A stretch of 64,000 nt of DNA from the NCBI GenBank assembly GCA_964514385.1, contig CAZEQJ010000003.1, positions 119,344 to 183,343 of the forward strand. Reading direction: 5' to 3'. Each line of letters starts with the position of its first letter. Position 1 is the first letter of the stretch. Below the pieces are notes generated by a model. The model did not search any database and had not been told where the DNA came from. It worked only from the letters and a program-made list of their open reading frames with translations. A program made the translations under genes and the position numbers. Below, one piece after another: positions 1 to 8,701 of this stretch. Source of the DNA: CAZEQJ01 sp964514385 (lineage in GTDB: Bacteria; Bacteroidota; Bacteroidia; Cytophagales; Cyclobacteriaceae).

Positions 1-1
1 C

Positions 2-1693
2 TATAACCCGCGCGGGATGCCTTGGGCAACCTCAAGGTTTATTGGGCTTATTGCCTTTGGTGGTCTGGTAGCATACAGTGGATTTGTGCCGTGGCATCAG
101 GCCAGAGCAGGTTTTTACAATATCCTGGCAGCTCCGGCTTATACGTCAGAGAATATTAAAGAGGCGGAGGCATTTTTGCAGATAGCCAAACAACTGGAAC
201 CTATCAATCATCATAGTAATTATGCACTGGCATCTCTTTCACGAAAGCTCGATGATGATGCTCAGATTTATTTCTTCAGCCAGGCATACAAAAAAAATCC
301 ACTACCACAGGACTATATTGCACTGGCTCAGCGCTATCAGGAAAGAAACCGGTTTTTTGATGCACTTTTCACCCTTCAGGATGGAATGGAAATATTTCCA
401 GCCAATCCATACATTGCAGTCAATCAGGGTGTGATATACGGCAATGTAAACGTACTGGACAGTGCCTTGTACTTTTTAGAGAGCGGCATAGCTCATAATG
501 AAACGAGGGATGAGTCATTTACCAATATGCTGGGCGTATTTGCCCGTGCCTCACAGTCATCAATGGTGCCCGTAGACAGTCTTTTACGAGATCTACGGGT
601 TTCCACAGCGTCACAGAAGATCAATTACCTTGCCTGGTATAACAAATTTGGCAAAAAGGCAGATGTTACGGTGCCGGATACGTTGCGCACACTGGATGAC
701 TTCTACCTATTTTACAATGCTTCATTGAATAACCTTATCAATGACATTCCATCACCAGATACTACGCTTAATATCGCTGGAATCCCGGCTATTCAACTTC
801 GCCTGATCAATAGCCTGCACTACTACAAAAGTGGCGATGTGACCCGTGCCTTCACTCAAATGGAAGATATTACCGACAATCCCATGCTCAATAATTACAA
901 ATACAGAATTCTGGGGTTATGGGCATTACAACAACACGAACCGCAAATGGCGCGGACATATTTTGCCAGCATGATGGATGAAGACCAGCAGCAATATCTT
1001 ATGGCAATGACAAGTGCGATGGAAGGAAATTTCATTGAGGCGCAGCGATACCTTAATGGCATGCAACGATCTGTTGAATCAGCAGGACCTCTTGCGGCTA
1101 TTGTCAGTTCTGGTCCCTCCCAATTGAACGATACGCTGAGGCTGGGGTATTATTATCTGAAACCTGACGCTATGGATACTTCAGGGGCGCTGCTTGCCAA
1201 AAAGCTTTCCTTTTTTCCACCGGTAGAAAGAAAAATCAGGGAATTAATCAATGCTTTTTTATTCGACGAAGCAGCTTACTTCATTTCCCTGCTACCGGCG
1301 GAGCAGGCTGATTACTGGAACAAGGTTGTGAAGATGTATGAGACCGACATGATTACCTTTAAAGAAATTGAGAATAATCCCGGGCGTATTTTACTAAACC
1401 TTTTTGATGAACCTCCTGTAGTAGCTGCGATACTTCACTACTTAAATCAGGATGAGCTCGAAAAAGCATATGATACGGCGCTGGAAGCCTTAAGGTTAAA
1501 TCCTTATGATGCCAAAATTATCGAACTTTACACAAGAGCAGCTATACTGATGGGAGTAGAGTCATTTGCTCAAAACGAATACTCAAATAAAAAACAATTT
1601 CTTTCGGTGGAAGCCTGTGCCGTGATCGAAAATACGATGGAGAAAACAATAGAATTAGTAAATAAACAGAGCTGGGATGAAAATATATACTAA
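2..1693 (+). CDS. Helical-repeat (TPR-like) membrane protein, 5' end outside window
   Basis: The frame is already open at base 2, so the true start probably lies upstream; the first ATG in view is at 17 (558 residues from there). One hydrophobic segment (residues about 7-25 after that ATG) is followed by a long soluble region of paired helices with tetratricopeptide-like spacing, clearest around residues 48-160 and 470-530. I infer a membrane-anchored helical-repeat scaffold, possibly the C-terminal part of a larger polytopic protein. No catalytic motif is visible. It overlaps the next gene by 17 bases, which suggests co-transcription. Function not assigned. Confidence 0.7.
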   Translation, partial: YNPRGMPWATSRFIGLIAFGGLVAYSGFVPWHQARAGFYNILAAPAYTSENIKEAEAFLQIAKQLEPINHHSNYALASLSRKLDDDAQIYFFSQAYKKNPLPQDYIALAQRYQERNRFFDALFTLQDGMEIFPANPYIAVNQGVIYGNVNVLDSALYFLESGIAHNETRDESFTNMLGVFARASQSSMVPVDSLLRDLRVSTASQKINYLAWYNKFGKKADVTVPDTLRTLDDFYLFYNASLNNLINDIPSPDTTLNIAGIPAIQLRLINSLHYYKSGDVTRAFTQMEDITDNPMLNNYKYRILGLWALQQHEPQMARTYFASMMDEDQQQYLMAMTSAMEGNFIEAQRYLNGMQRSVESAGPLAAIVSSGPSQLNDTLRLGYYYLKPDAMDTSGALLAKKLSFFPPVERKIRELINAFLFDEAAYFISLLPAEQADYWNKVVKMYETDMITFKEIENNPGRILLNLFDEPPVVAAILHYLNQDELEKAYDTALEALRLNPYDAKIIELYTRAAILMGVESFAQNEYSNKKQFLSVEACAVIENTMEKTIELVNKQSWDENIY

Positions 1694-2213
1694 AACAGGT
1701 GATAAGGGAGAAACTTCACTTCTTGCCGGAAGCCGCACATCCAAAGCAGATGAGCGTATTGAGGCCTATGGCGCTGTCGATGAGCTAAACGCGTTTATTG
1801 GTCTTCTTCAGGATAAAATAGAAGCGCAGGTAGCTTCAGGCACACTGAAGGGAATACAGCGTCACTTGTTTATCATGGGCTCAATTCTGGCAGCCGAGAA
1901 ACAGGTTGACTATCTGCCCAAATTTAACCCAGACAATACACTTGAGCTTGAAAAAGCCATAGATCTGATGGATGCTGAATTGGAGCCACTCCAGAATTTT
2001 ATTCTGCCAGGTGGTCATGAATGGGTTTCATTTGCTCATATTTGCCGTACAATTTGCCGTAGGGCAGAACGAAATGTTGTGAAAATTACACAGCCGGTCA
2101 TCCAGAAAGAGGAAATAGTTGTATATTTAAACCGATTATCTGACTATTTTTTTGTGCTTGCCAGATGGATTGCCAAGGAAGTCGGAGCGAAAGAGAATAT
2201 TTGGAAACCTTAA
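1677..2213 (+). CDS. Cob(I)alamin adenosyltransferase, PduO type
   Basis: This 178-residue cytoplasmic enzyme should transfer the adenosyl group of ATP to cob(I)alamin, making coenzyme B12. The family signature is complete: the N-terminal ATP-binding segment 'KTGDKGETSLLAG' (residues 6-18), the 'YGAVDELNAFIGLL' helix (31-44) and the Arg-rich 'CRRAERNVV' motif (127-135). The length is normal for a stand-alone PduO/CobO-family protein. The ATG at 1677 lies inside the end of the preceding gene (17-base overlap), and the N-terminus begins exactly where family members begin. No B12-dependent enzyme is encoded nearby, so the partner (for example methylmalonyl-CoA mutase or a class II ribonucleotide reductase) must lie elsewhere. 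Confidence 0.93.
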   Translation: MKIYTKTGDKGETSLLAGSRTSKADERIEAYGAVDELNAFIGLLQDKIEAQVASGTLKGIQRHLFIMGSILAAEKQVDYLPKFNPDNTLELEKAIDLMDAELEPLQNFILPGGHEWVSFAHICRTICRRAERNVVKITQPVIQKEEIVVYLNRLSDYFFVLARWIAKEVGAKENIWKP

Positions 2214-2223
2214 GAATAAAAAA

Positions 2224-3291
2224 ATGTCTGTAGATACTATCCAATTTCCAGTTAAAAGAGCGGAGAAATCGCGTCTCCCGGAAGTCAACTTTGATCAGAT
2301 ACCATTTGGCAAAACCTACAGCGATCATATGTTTGTCGCCGATTATATAGACGGCCGATGGACCAATATGGAGATCGTTCCCTATGGCCCTATTCAGATC
2401 AGCCCGGCGAGCGCAGTGCTTCATTACGCACAGGAAATATTTGAAGGACAGAAGGCGTATAAATCACCTCAGGGTGACGTGCTGGTCTTTCGTCCGGATG
2501 AAAATGCAAAACGAATGGCAGCATCGGCAAAGCGACTTTGTATGCCACCCTTCCCGGAGGATATGTTCGTTGAAGCTATCAGGCAGCTGGTAGATCTGGA
2601 CAGAGATTGGGTGCCGTCAAAAGCGGGAAACAGCCTTTATCTGCGCCCCTTTATGTTTGCAAATGATGCCTTTATTGGAGTAAAACCTTCTGATAATTAT
2701 AAGTTCATGATTATCACCGGGCCAGTAGGTGCTTACTATCCGGCTCCGGTAAAAGTGAAGGTAGAAACCCACTATTCCCGGGCTTTCAAAGGTGGTACAG
2801 GGTATGCAAAATGCGGAGGTAACTACGCGGCATCTCTTTTACCTGCTGCAGAAGCGAGAAAGCAAGGTTTTGATCAGCTACTTTGGACAGATGCTGAAAC
2901 GCATACTTATTTTGAGGAATCCGGCACAATGAATCTCATGTTTATTATAGACGGTAAGATTGTGACGCCTCGTGTCAGCGATACAATTCTTCATGGTATT
3001 ACAAGAAAAAGCATTGTAGAGCTGGCTAAAGATCTTGGCTATGCCGTGGAAGAAAGGCCTGTAGCCATAGCTGAGGTAATGGAAGCCGGCAAAAATGGTA
3101 AACTTGATGATGCCTTTGGCGTTGGAACAGCGGCGACCATCGCACCTATTGCTTCTATAACCTTTGAGGAGGAAACGATTACCCTGCCGGCTGTATCAGA
3201 GCGTAAAATGTCCACGCATTTAGCCAGATCGCTCGATGATATACGTACAGGTCTGGTGACGGACAAGTACGGTTGGATGGTGAAAATTTAA
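2224..3291 (+). CDS. ilvE: Branched-chain amino acid aminotransferase
   Basis: This 355-residue PLP enzyme (fold type IV) interconverts Leu, Ile and Val with their 2-oxo acids using 2-oxoglutarate/glutamate. The PLP-binding lysine is K196 in 'GTGYAKCGGNYAASL', and the 'EESGTMNLMF' segment that contacts the cofactor phosphate follows. The sequence resembles the larger BCAT type (eukaryote/Bacillus-like) rather than the short E. coli IlvE. The frame is open back to an ATG at 2152, but that would overlap the previous gene by 62 bases and add an atypical basic tail; the ATG at 2224, 10 bases after that gene, matches the family N-terminus. Confidence 0.95.
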   Translation: MSVDTIQFPVKRAEKSRLPEVNFDQIPFGKTYSDHMFVADYIDGRWTNMEIVPYGPIQISPASAVLHYAQEIFEGQKAYKSPQGDVLVFRPDENAKRMAASAKRLCMPPFPEDMFVEAIRQLVDLDRDWVPSKAGNSLYLRPFMFANDAFIGVKPSDNYKFMIITGPVGAYYPAPVKVKVETHYSRAFKGGTGYAKCGGNYAASLLPAAEARKQGFDQLLWTDAETHTYFEESGTMNLMFIIDGKIVTPRVSDTILHGITRKSIVELAKDLGYAVEERPVAIAEVMEAGKNGKLDDAFGVGTAATIAPIASITFEEETITLPAVSERKMSTHLARSLDDIRTGLVTDKYGWMVKI

Positions 3292-3304
3292 ATTTTGAAT
3301 CAAT

Positions 3305-4406
3305 ATGACGACAGATCAACTGAAAGATCTGAGAGCCAGATTAGAGGCTCTGAGGAGGTATCTTTGACTACGATAAAAAAGTAGAGGAGATAAAAGAAAA
3401 AGAATTGTTGAGTGCTCAGCCTGACTTCTGGAATGACCCCGGGGAAGCTGAAAAGGTTTTGAAGGGAATCAAAGGGTTGAAATCCTGGACATCCGCCTTT
3501 GAAAGATCATCCAAAAGCCTTGACGACGTGGAAGCGATGCAGGAGTTCTTCGAGGAGGGAGAAATAGGTGAGGAAGAACTCAATGAAGAATATGAGGCGG
3601 CACTTAATTCAGTTGAAGAACTCGAACTGAAAAAAATGCTGAGCGGCGAAGAGGATCAGCTTAGCGCCACAATTGAAATAAACCCCGGTGCTGGTGGTAC
3701 TGAAAGTAACGACTGGGCCTCCATGCTGCTCCGCATGTACATCATGTGGGGCGAAAAGAACGGATATAAGGTAAAGGAAATCGATGTACAGCCGGGGGAA
3801 GTGGCAGGAATAAAATCGGCTACTATAGAAGTAGAGGGTGATTTTGCCTATGGTTATCTGAAATCTGAGTCGGGCGTGCATCGCCTTGTAAGAATTTCAC
3901 CCTTCGATTCAGGTGGCCGCAGACATACTTCTTTTGCTTCGGTGTATGTATATCCGGTGGTGGACGACTCGATAGAGATTGATATCAACCCTTCTGATGT
4001 TGAAATGCATACATCGCGCTCTGGTGGCGCAGGAGGTCAGAACGTGAACAAAGTAGAGACAAAGGTCCAGCTTACCCATAAGCCTACTGGTATTGTAGTC
4101 ATTTGTCAGGTGGAACGCTCACAGCTGGCGAACAGGGAGCGGGCTATGCAGATGCTTAAATCAAGACTGTACCAGATGGAGCTTGAGAAACGAAATGCTG
4201 AGCGTGATAAGATCGAAAGCAGCAAGATGAAAATTGACTTTGGTTCTCAAATCAGAAACTATGTCATGCATCCCTACAAACTCGTAAAGGATAACCGGAC
4301 AGGAGTGGAGACATCGGATGTCAATGCTGTAATGGATGGAGATCTGAATTCTTTCATTAAAGCATTTCTATTGGGTAGGGAAGAGGAAACAGCCAGGAAA
4401 ACATGA
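3305..4406 (+). CDS. prfB: Peptide chain release factor 2, made by +1 programmed frameshift
   Basis: RF2 releases the peptide at UGA and UAA codons. Translation from the ATG at 3305 reads 20 codons, meets an in-frame TGA at 3365-3367, and must slip +1 at CTT-TGA to continue from 3366 to the stop at 4406 (366 residues in total, the usual RF2 length). The domains are intact: the stop-codon-reading 'SPF' tripeptide (about residues 198-200, in 'RISPFDSGGRRHTSF') and the catalytic GGQ loop (about 243-245, in 'GGAGGQNVNKVETK'). A start downstream of the TGA (for example TTG at 3405) would remove part of domain 1, so I reject it. The stop overlaps the next ATG by four bases (ATGA). Coordinates span both frames. 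Confidence 0.95.
3353..3368 (+). promoter_or_regulatory. prfB programmed +1 frameshift site
   Basis: The sequence AGGAGG-TAT-CTT-TGA-C shows the classical RF2 autoregulatory arrangement: a Shine-Dalgarno-like AGGAGG (3353-3358), one spacer codon, the slippery CTT (3362-3364), then the in-frame TGA (3365-3367) followed by C, a poor termination context. When RF2 is scarce the ribosome pauses at TGA and slips to the +1 frame, giving full-length RF2. Confidence 0.95.
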
Positions 4407-6388
4407 TATTTCTGCAACCAGCATATTTATATGGACTATTTGCACTGGCTATACCCATCATCATCCATATTTTTAACCTGCGTACTGCCAGAAAAATCGT
4501 ATTTACCCACACGGCACTTCTTAGTGAAATAAAGGCATCGAACAAAAGCAAAGTTCAGCTCAGACAGATCCTAATACTAATTGCAAGGCTGTTGTTCATT
4601 CTTTTTCTGGTACTTGCCTTTGCTCAGCCTGTCTGGAGGGAAAATACACAGAACAAGGTAATGCCTATATCTGAAAAGGTGGTCGTATTTCTGGATAATT
4701 CCTACAGCATGTCACGAAGGACATCCGATGGCAATACTGCGCTTGATAATGCGGTGCTGGCGTGTGAGTCGATTCTGAAAAACTATCCTATTGATACTCG
4801 ATTTAAGCTGATTACCCATGAATTTGCGCCATCATCCAATTTTTTCTTTAGCAAAAATGAAATTGAAGATCAGCTCACTGAGATCAGCTTTACTGCCACG
4901 TCGAGGCAGATAGGAGATATCATAGATCGTGCAGACCTCGAGGGGGGCACAGATTTCTATTTTTTATCCGATTTTCAGAAAAACCTGCAGTCTTCCTTAG
5001 ATATTTCAGACTCCCTTGCCATCAACCTAATACCTTTCAGATATGCACGGCAGGGCAATGTATATGTTGACACCGCTTTTTTATCAAATCCTTATTTACT
5101 GGAGGGAACCTCCAATGATCTGCATATTGTACTCCATAACGACGGGAGGGAGGATGTGCAGCAATTGATCGTCAGATTGAATGTAGACAGCGTCAATGTA
5201 GGCACAATAAATGCTACTATACCAGCTCAAAGTACGGAAGAAGTGGTTTTCCCTTTGAAATTTACCGGCAGGGCAAGCTCAGGTGTTGTCACCTTTGAAG
5301 ATTACCCTGTGCTTTTTGACAATACATTTTACCTTAACCTTTCTGCAAATAATACTATAAAGGTCGCTGTGGTCGCTGATGGTGAAATACAGCAAAAACT
5401 GAATGCTTTGCTGGGTAACGACGAGTTGTTCAACGCACGCTTTTTTGATCCTGGTAATGTAAATTATGCTGATTTGGAAGAAACCGATGTGCTCATTATT
5501 TCCGAAGTATTTCAAAGCCAGCTATATACTGCTGTGGTCGAAAAAGTGGCTGCAAATGGCGGTTCTGTGGTATTTATCCCTGGGTCAGCTTCATTTTCAT
5601 CATATGGCATTACAGGAAGTCTGCGTAATGGTGAATTGTCACGTGTCTCACTTGCACCACTTGACTACAACAACCCTTTCTTTTCAAATATTTTTGAGGA
5701 AGAGGAACAAAGAATCAATATGCCCGAAGCAGTACCGGTGATGGCAGTGAGTGGATTGCCATACCAATTGCTGAATTTCCAGAATGGGGATATTTTTCTG
5801 GGATATCGCCCACTATTGAATGGAAGACTATATGCCTTTAGCACTCCGCTGTACTCTGAATACAGCAATTTCCTGACCCATGCACTCAGTATCCCGGTAT
5901 TCTATAAAATCGCATTCCAGGCCATTAGTTCGTCTACTGAATTATACATTCGTGATGAAGAACAGGTTATAACCATACCGGCACCATCAGATAACCGGGG
6001 TGATCAGGTTGCGGAAGTAGTAGGAGGGGAGATGCGAATTATTCCACAGCAAAGATATGTGGGCAACCAGTTATCTTTCACCTTTGAAGATCCTCTCGAT
6101 GCCGGCTATTACAACGTAGTGATGAACGATGAAAAGCTAGCGGGTCTGGCCGTAAACCTTTCAACTGCAGAGTCAGCGAATAATCCTTTTTCAGATGAAG
6201 AGCTGAAGACTTACTTCAGCAATTTCAAACTTAATATAATGGAGTACTCTACCGAGGATGAGTTTAACTTCTCGCTCCAGCGTGTTCCATATCAAGGTTC
6301 TTTATGGAAATTAATGTTAATATTGTCGATAATTTCACTTTTAGGTGAAATGGCCATTATTAAATTTTTAAAGTATCCCGGGCAATGA
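4403..6388 (+). CDS. BatA-type membrane protein with vWA-like domain
   Basis: This 661-residue protein starts with the BatA-type double-transmembrane region (TM about 5-24 and 55-78, with 'LRTARKIVFTHTALL' between them). A von Willebrand factor A-like domain follows, whose metal site reads 'DNSYSMS' (D98, S100, S102, matching D-x-S-x-S). The middle part is beta-rich and periplasmic in character, and a last transmembrane helix lies near residues 636-656. Relatives in Bacteroidota are known only as BatA/vWA proteins of unclear role; vWA domains usually mediate metal-dependent protein contacts. The ATG overlaps the prfB stop by four bases and the stop overlaps the next gene by four, so it sits inside an operon. 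Confidence 0.85.
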   Translation: MIFLQPAYLYGLFALAIPIIIHIFNLRTARKIVFTHTALLSEIKASNKSKVQLRQILILIARLLFILFLVLAFAQPVWRENTQNKVMPISEKVVVFLDNSYSMSRRTSDGNTALDNAVLACESILKNYPIDTRFKLITHEFAPSSNFFFSKNEIEDQLTEISFTATSRQIGDIIDRADLEGGTDFYFLSDFQKNLQSSLDISDSLAINLIPFRYARQGNVYVDTAFLSNPYLLEGTSNDLHIVLHNDGREDVQQLIVRLNVDSVNVGTINATIPAQSTEEVVFPLKFTGRASSGVVTFEDYPVLFDNTFYLNLSANNTIKVAVVADGEIQQKLNALLGNDELFNARFFDPGNVNYADLEETDVLIISEVFQSQLYTAVVEKVAANGGSVVFIPGSASFSSYGITGSLRNGELSRVSLAPLDYNNPFFSNIFEEEEQRINMPEAVPVMAVSGLPYQLLNFQNGDIFLGYRPLLNGRLYAFSTPLYSEYSNFLTHALSIPVFYKIAFQAISSSTELYIRDEEQVITIPAPSDNRGDQVAEVVGGEMRIIPQQRYVGNQLSFTFEDPLDAGYYNVVMNDEKLAGLAVNLSTAESANNPFSDEELKTYFSNFKLNIMEYSTEDEFNFSLQRVPYQGSLWKLMLILSIISLLGEMAIIKFLKYPGQ

Positions 6389-7632
6389 AAATTATCGTAA
6401 AAAGGGTACAGTTAAACGACCAGCAGATTGACATCGTTGTAGAGGACGGTATTATTACTTCAATGGGTCATACAGAGGATGTGGGTGACATGCTCATCGA
6501 GGAAGATGGGCTTGCAGTAAGTCCGGGATGGTTTGATTTTATGGCCCATTTCCAGGATCCCGGCTTTGAACATAAAGAAAACATCCGCTCTGGCCTGAAT
6601 GCAGCTGCTTCCGGTGGGTATACGCATGTTGCAGTTTTACCTAATACCGACCCGGTTATTCAGTCCAAATCCGGCATCTCGTATCTCAAAAGTATGGCCT
6701 TTAACCATCCCACTGCACTGGATGTGTTCGGTGCTGTCACGTTGAATAATGCTGGCGACGATATGACAGAAATGCTGGATATGTATGAGGCAGGCGCATT
6801 GGCATTTACAGATGGCCTGCAACCCATATGGAATACTGATATTCTCCTTAAAACACTGTTATATCTCCGGCAGCGTAATGCAGTGGTAATCGACAGGCCA
6901 CGGGATATTCATCTTACACATTTTGGTCTGGTGAATGAAGGAGCAGCCAGTGTATTAAATGGATTAACCGGTATCCCTAATTTGGCTGAATATACCATAG
7001 TGCAACGCGATATTGAATTATTGCGATATACGGATGGCAGGTTGCACCTCACAGGTATATCCACCAAAGAAAGTGTAGACCTAATACGTAAGGCTAAGAG
7101 TGAAGGGCTGAGCATCAGTTGTGATGTCGCTGTTCCGAATCTGGTCTTTACGGAAGATGTTGTTTCTACTTTTGACAGTAATTTTAAAGTAGACCCTCCT
7201 TTAAGGACCAAAATTGACCAGCAAGCATTGATTGAAGGTTTGAAAGATGGCACTATTGATGGCATCACTTCACACCATCTTCCACAGGATCAGGATGCCA
7301 AAGAAATGGAGTTTGACCTCGCTGCACCCGGTATGATCAACCTTCAGACCGCGTTTTCACTGCTGGCCGGAATCAGTGATCAGCTACCATTAAACATCAG
7401 TGTGGAAAAGCTGGCCGTTGGTAACCGAAAATGTTTTAACATCGAAGTACCATTGCTGGCGCCCGGGCAAAAAGCAGAGTTTACGCTTTTCAACCCTCTC
7501 AAGGAGTGGAAATATACACATGATAACAATCGGTCTCTGTCTCATAACTCGCCACTGATTGGCACTACATTGAAAGGGGAAGTAAAAGGAATTATAAACG
7601 GTGAGCATGTGGTGTTAAATGATTACACATGA
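6385..7632 (+). CDS. Dihydroorotase-family protein lacking catalytic residues (pseudoenzyme)
   Basis: At 415 residues this has the full length and fold pattern of class I dihydroorotases (amidohydrolase superfamily), with conserved landmarks such as 'LPNTDP' (85-90), 'KVDPPLR' (268-274) and 'DGTIDGI' (288-294). Almost every metal or catalytic position is changed. The D-x-H-x-H motif reads D51-F-M53-A-H55. The Arg after it is Q57. The 'HCED' histidine is D170. The histidine before 'ST' is G224. 'PHH' reads V-P-N (250-252). The catalytic Asp of 'TDHAPH' is H297, with Q301 in place of the last His. Dihydroorotase activity is therefore unlikely. It overlaps both neighbours by ATGA junctions and probably works with these membrane genes, or as a structural subunit as proposed for inactive PyrC homologues that bind aspartate transcarbamoylase. 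Confidence 0.88.
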   Translation: MKIIVKRVQLNDQQIDIVVEDGIITSMGHTEDVGDMLIEEDGLAVSPGWFDFMAHFQDPGFEHKENIRSGLNAAASGGYTHVAVLPNTDPVIQSKSGISYLKSMAFNHPTALDVFGAVTLNNAGDDMTEMLDMYEAGALAFTDGLQPIWNTDILLKTLLYLRQRNAVVIDRPRDIHLTHFGLVNEGAASVLNGLTGIPNLAEYTIVQRDIELLRYTDGRLHLTGISTKESVDLIRKAKSEGLSISCDVAVPNLVFTEDVVSTFDSNFKVDPPLRTKIDQQALIEGLKDGTIDGITSHHLPQDQDAKEMEFDLAAPGMINLQTAFSLLAGISDQLPLNISVEKLAVGNRKCFNIEVPLLAPGQKAEFTLFNPLKEWKYTHDNNRSLSHNSPLIGTTLKGEVKGIINGEHVVLNDYT

Positions 7633-8189
7633 AAAATAAACTTGTCAGAAACGCGCTCATTTACGGACTCATAGCCGGTGTAGGCCTTACCGTCATTTAT
7701 GGCATAACGGTGTTTAGCCTGCAAAGCCGGGATTCATTGATAATCGGCTCCATACTCACATTTGCCGTATTTATTTTTCTTGCTTTGTATACGTACAAAC
7801 GGTTTTATGGCAGGGGATTCCTCCATCTATGGCAGGCTCTGGCAACAACATACCTTCTTATTATTACGGCCAGCATCATTGGGTTTATATTTTTTGTGAT
7901 TTTCCTTTCACTGAAACCTGCCTATATTGACCAGGAGTACCAGCGTGGTTTACGTACACTTGAGCGCACCAAAGAGCAGGTCATTCAAGAATATGGCCAG
8001 GAAAAGTTTGATGAACTATATGAGAAGTCAAGTCAGAAACCATCACCTGTGGATATCGCCGTGACATTGCTGGTCTGGCAATTGCTCCTTTTTGGACCTG
8101 GTCCGGGGCTGATACTATCGATGGTAATGAGAAGGACTGAATTTCAGATAAGAGAAAAAACAGATAATAAAAATGGAGACAAAAAATAG
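7629..8189 (+). CDS. DUF4199-family membrane protein (copy 1)
   Basis: This 186-residue protein has about four transmembrane segments (roughly residues 9-30, 37-55, 72-95 and 143-166) and a charged loop before the last one (residues 100-135, with a heptad-like 'RTLERTKEQVIQEYGQEKF'). From memory it matches DUF4199, a Bacteroidota-restricted family of unknown function. The C-terminus is Lys-rich and cytoplasmic. The ATG overlaps the stop of the dihydroorotase-like gene, and its end overlaps the next DUF4199 gene by 17 bases, so the two copies are translated from one message. Confidence 0.8.
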   Translation: MKNKLVRNALIYGLIAGVGLTVIYGITVFSLQSRDSLIIGSILTFAVFIFLALYTYKRFYGRGFLHLWQALATTYLLIITASIIGFIFFVIFLSLKPAYIDQEYQRGLRTLERTKEQVIQEYGQEKFDELYEKSSQKPSPVDIAVTLLVWQLLLFGPGPGLILSMVMRRTEFQIREKTDNKNGDKK

Positions 8190-8700
8190 TTTGACTAAGC
8201 ATGCCCTTACCTGGGGAGGGGTAATGGCCGCCTACTCACTCCTGATTCCCGTGATCCGCATTTACGCGTTTAATAACCTTTTGGGTGGTGGATTTGGATG
8301 GATTATGTTTTTCATAAATATCCTGGTGGTGGGCTTTGCTGTAAATCTCTGGAAGAAGTCCATGGATGAACCGGCTACCCTTGGAAAGCTATTCTCGCTG
8401 GCGATACTGATATTTATTTTCTTCAGGGGGTTTATCGCCCTGGGCAACTGGCTTATCTTTTCAGTTATAGATCCGGGCACAGGCACTCGCATCACAGATT
8501 TTATTCTGGCAAATTTTAGCGAGGTATATGAGTCTATGGGGTACGATGATGCAATGATTGATATGGTAAGTCAGGTGATCCAATCCTATTTTTCACTTTG
8601 GTTTCAGCTGGCTATATCTGCCCTTTCACTTATTCTTGATCTGCTTAAATCACTGGTGATTGGAGCCATATTAAAATCGCGTAAATCAGATTTCGATTAA
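8173..8700 (+). CDS. DUF4199-family membrane protein (copy 2)
   Basis: At 175 residues this has the same overall plan as the preceding gene: four hydrophobic segments (about 13-30, 38-57, 73-97 and 136-165) and a polar loop carrying 'FSEVYESMGYDDAM' before the last one. Identity with copy 1 is low by eye, but topology, size and tandem position suggest an old duplication or a heteromeric pair. The start is the ATG at 8173, inside the end of copy 1. Only one base separates its stop from the TTG of the next gene. Function unknown. Confidence 0.75.
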   Translation: METKNSLTKHALTWGGVMAAYSLLIPVIRIYAFNNLLGGGFGWIMFFINILVVGFAVNLWKKSMDEPATLGKLFSLAILIFIFFRGFIALGNWLIFSVIDPGTGTRITDFILANFSEVYESMGYDDAMIDMVSQVIQSYFSLWFQLAISALSLILDLLKSLVIGAILKSRKSDFD

Positions 8701-8701
8701 A

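Noticed and set aside
2152..2223. N-terminal extension of the branched-chain aminotransferase
   Set aside because: It overlaps the adenosyltransferase gene in another frame and adds residues not seen in the family.
3405..4406. Shorter RF2 starting at TTG 3405
   Set aside because: The upstream ATG frame, AGGAGG, CTT-TGA-C and total length show a programmed frameshift; a start at 3405 would remove part of domain 1.
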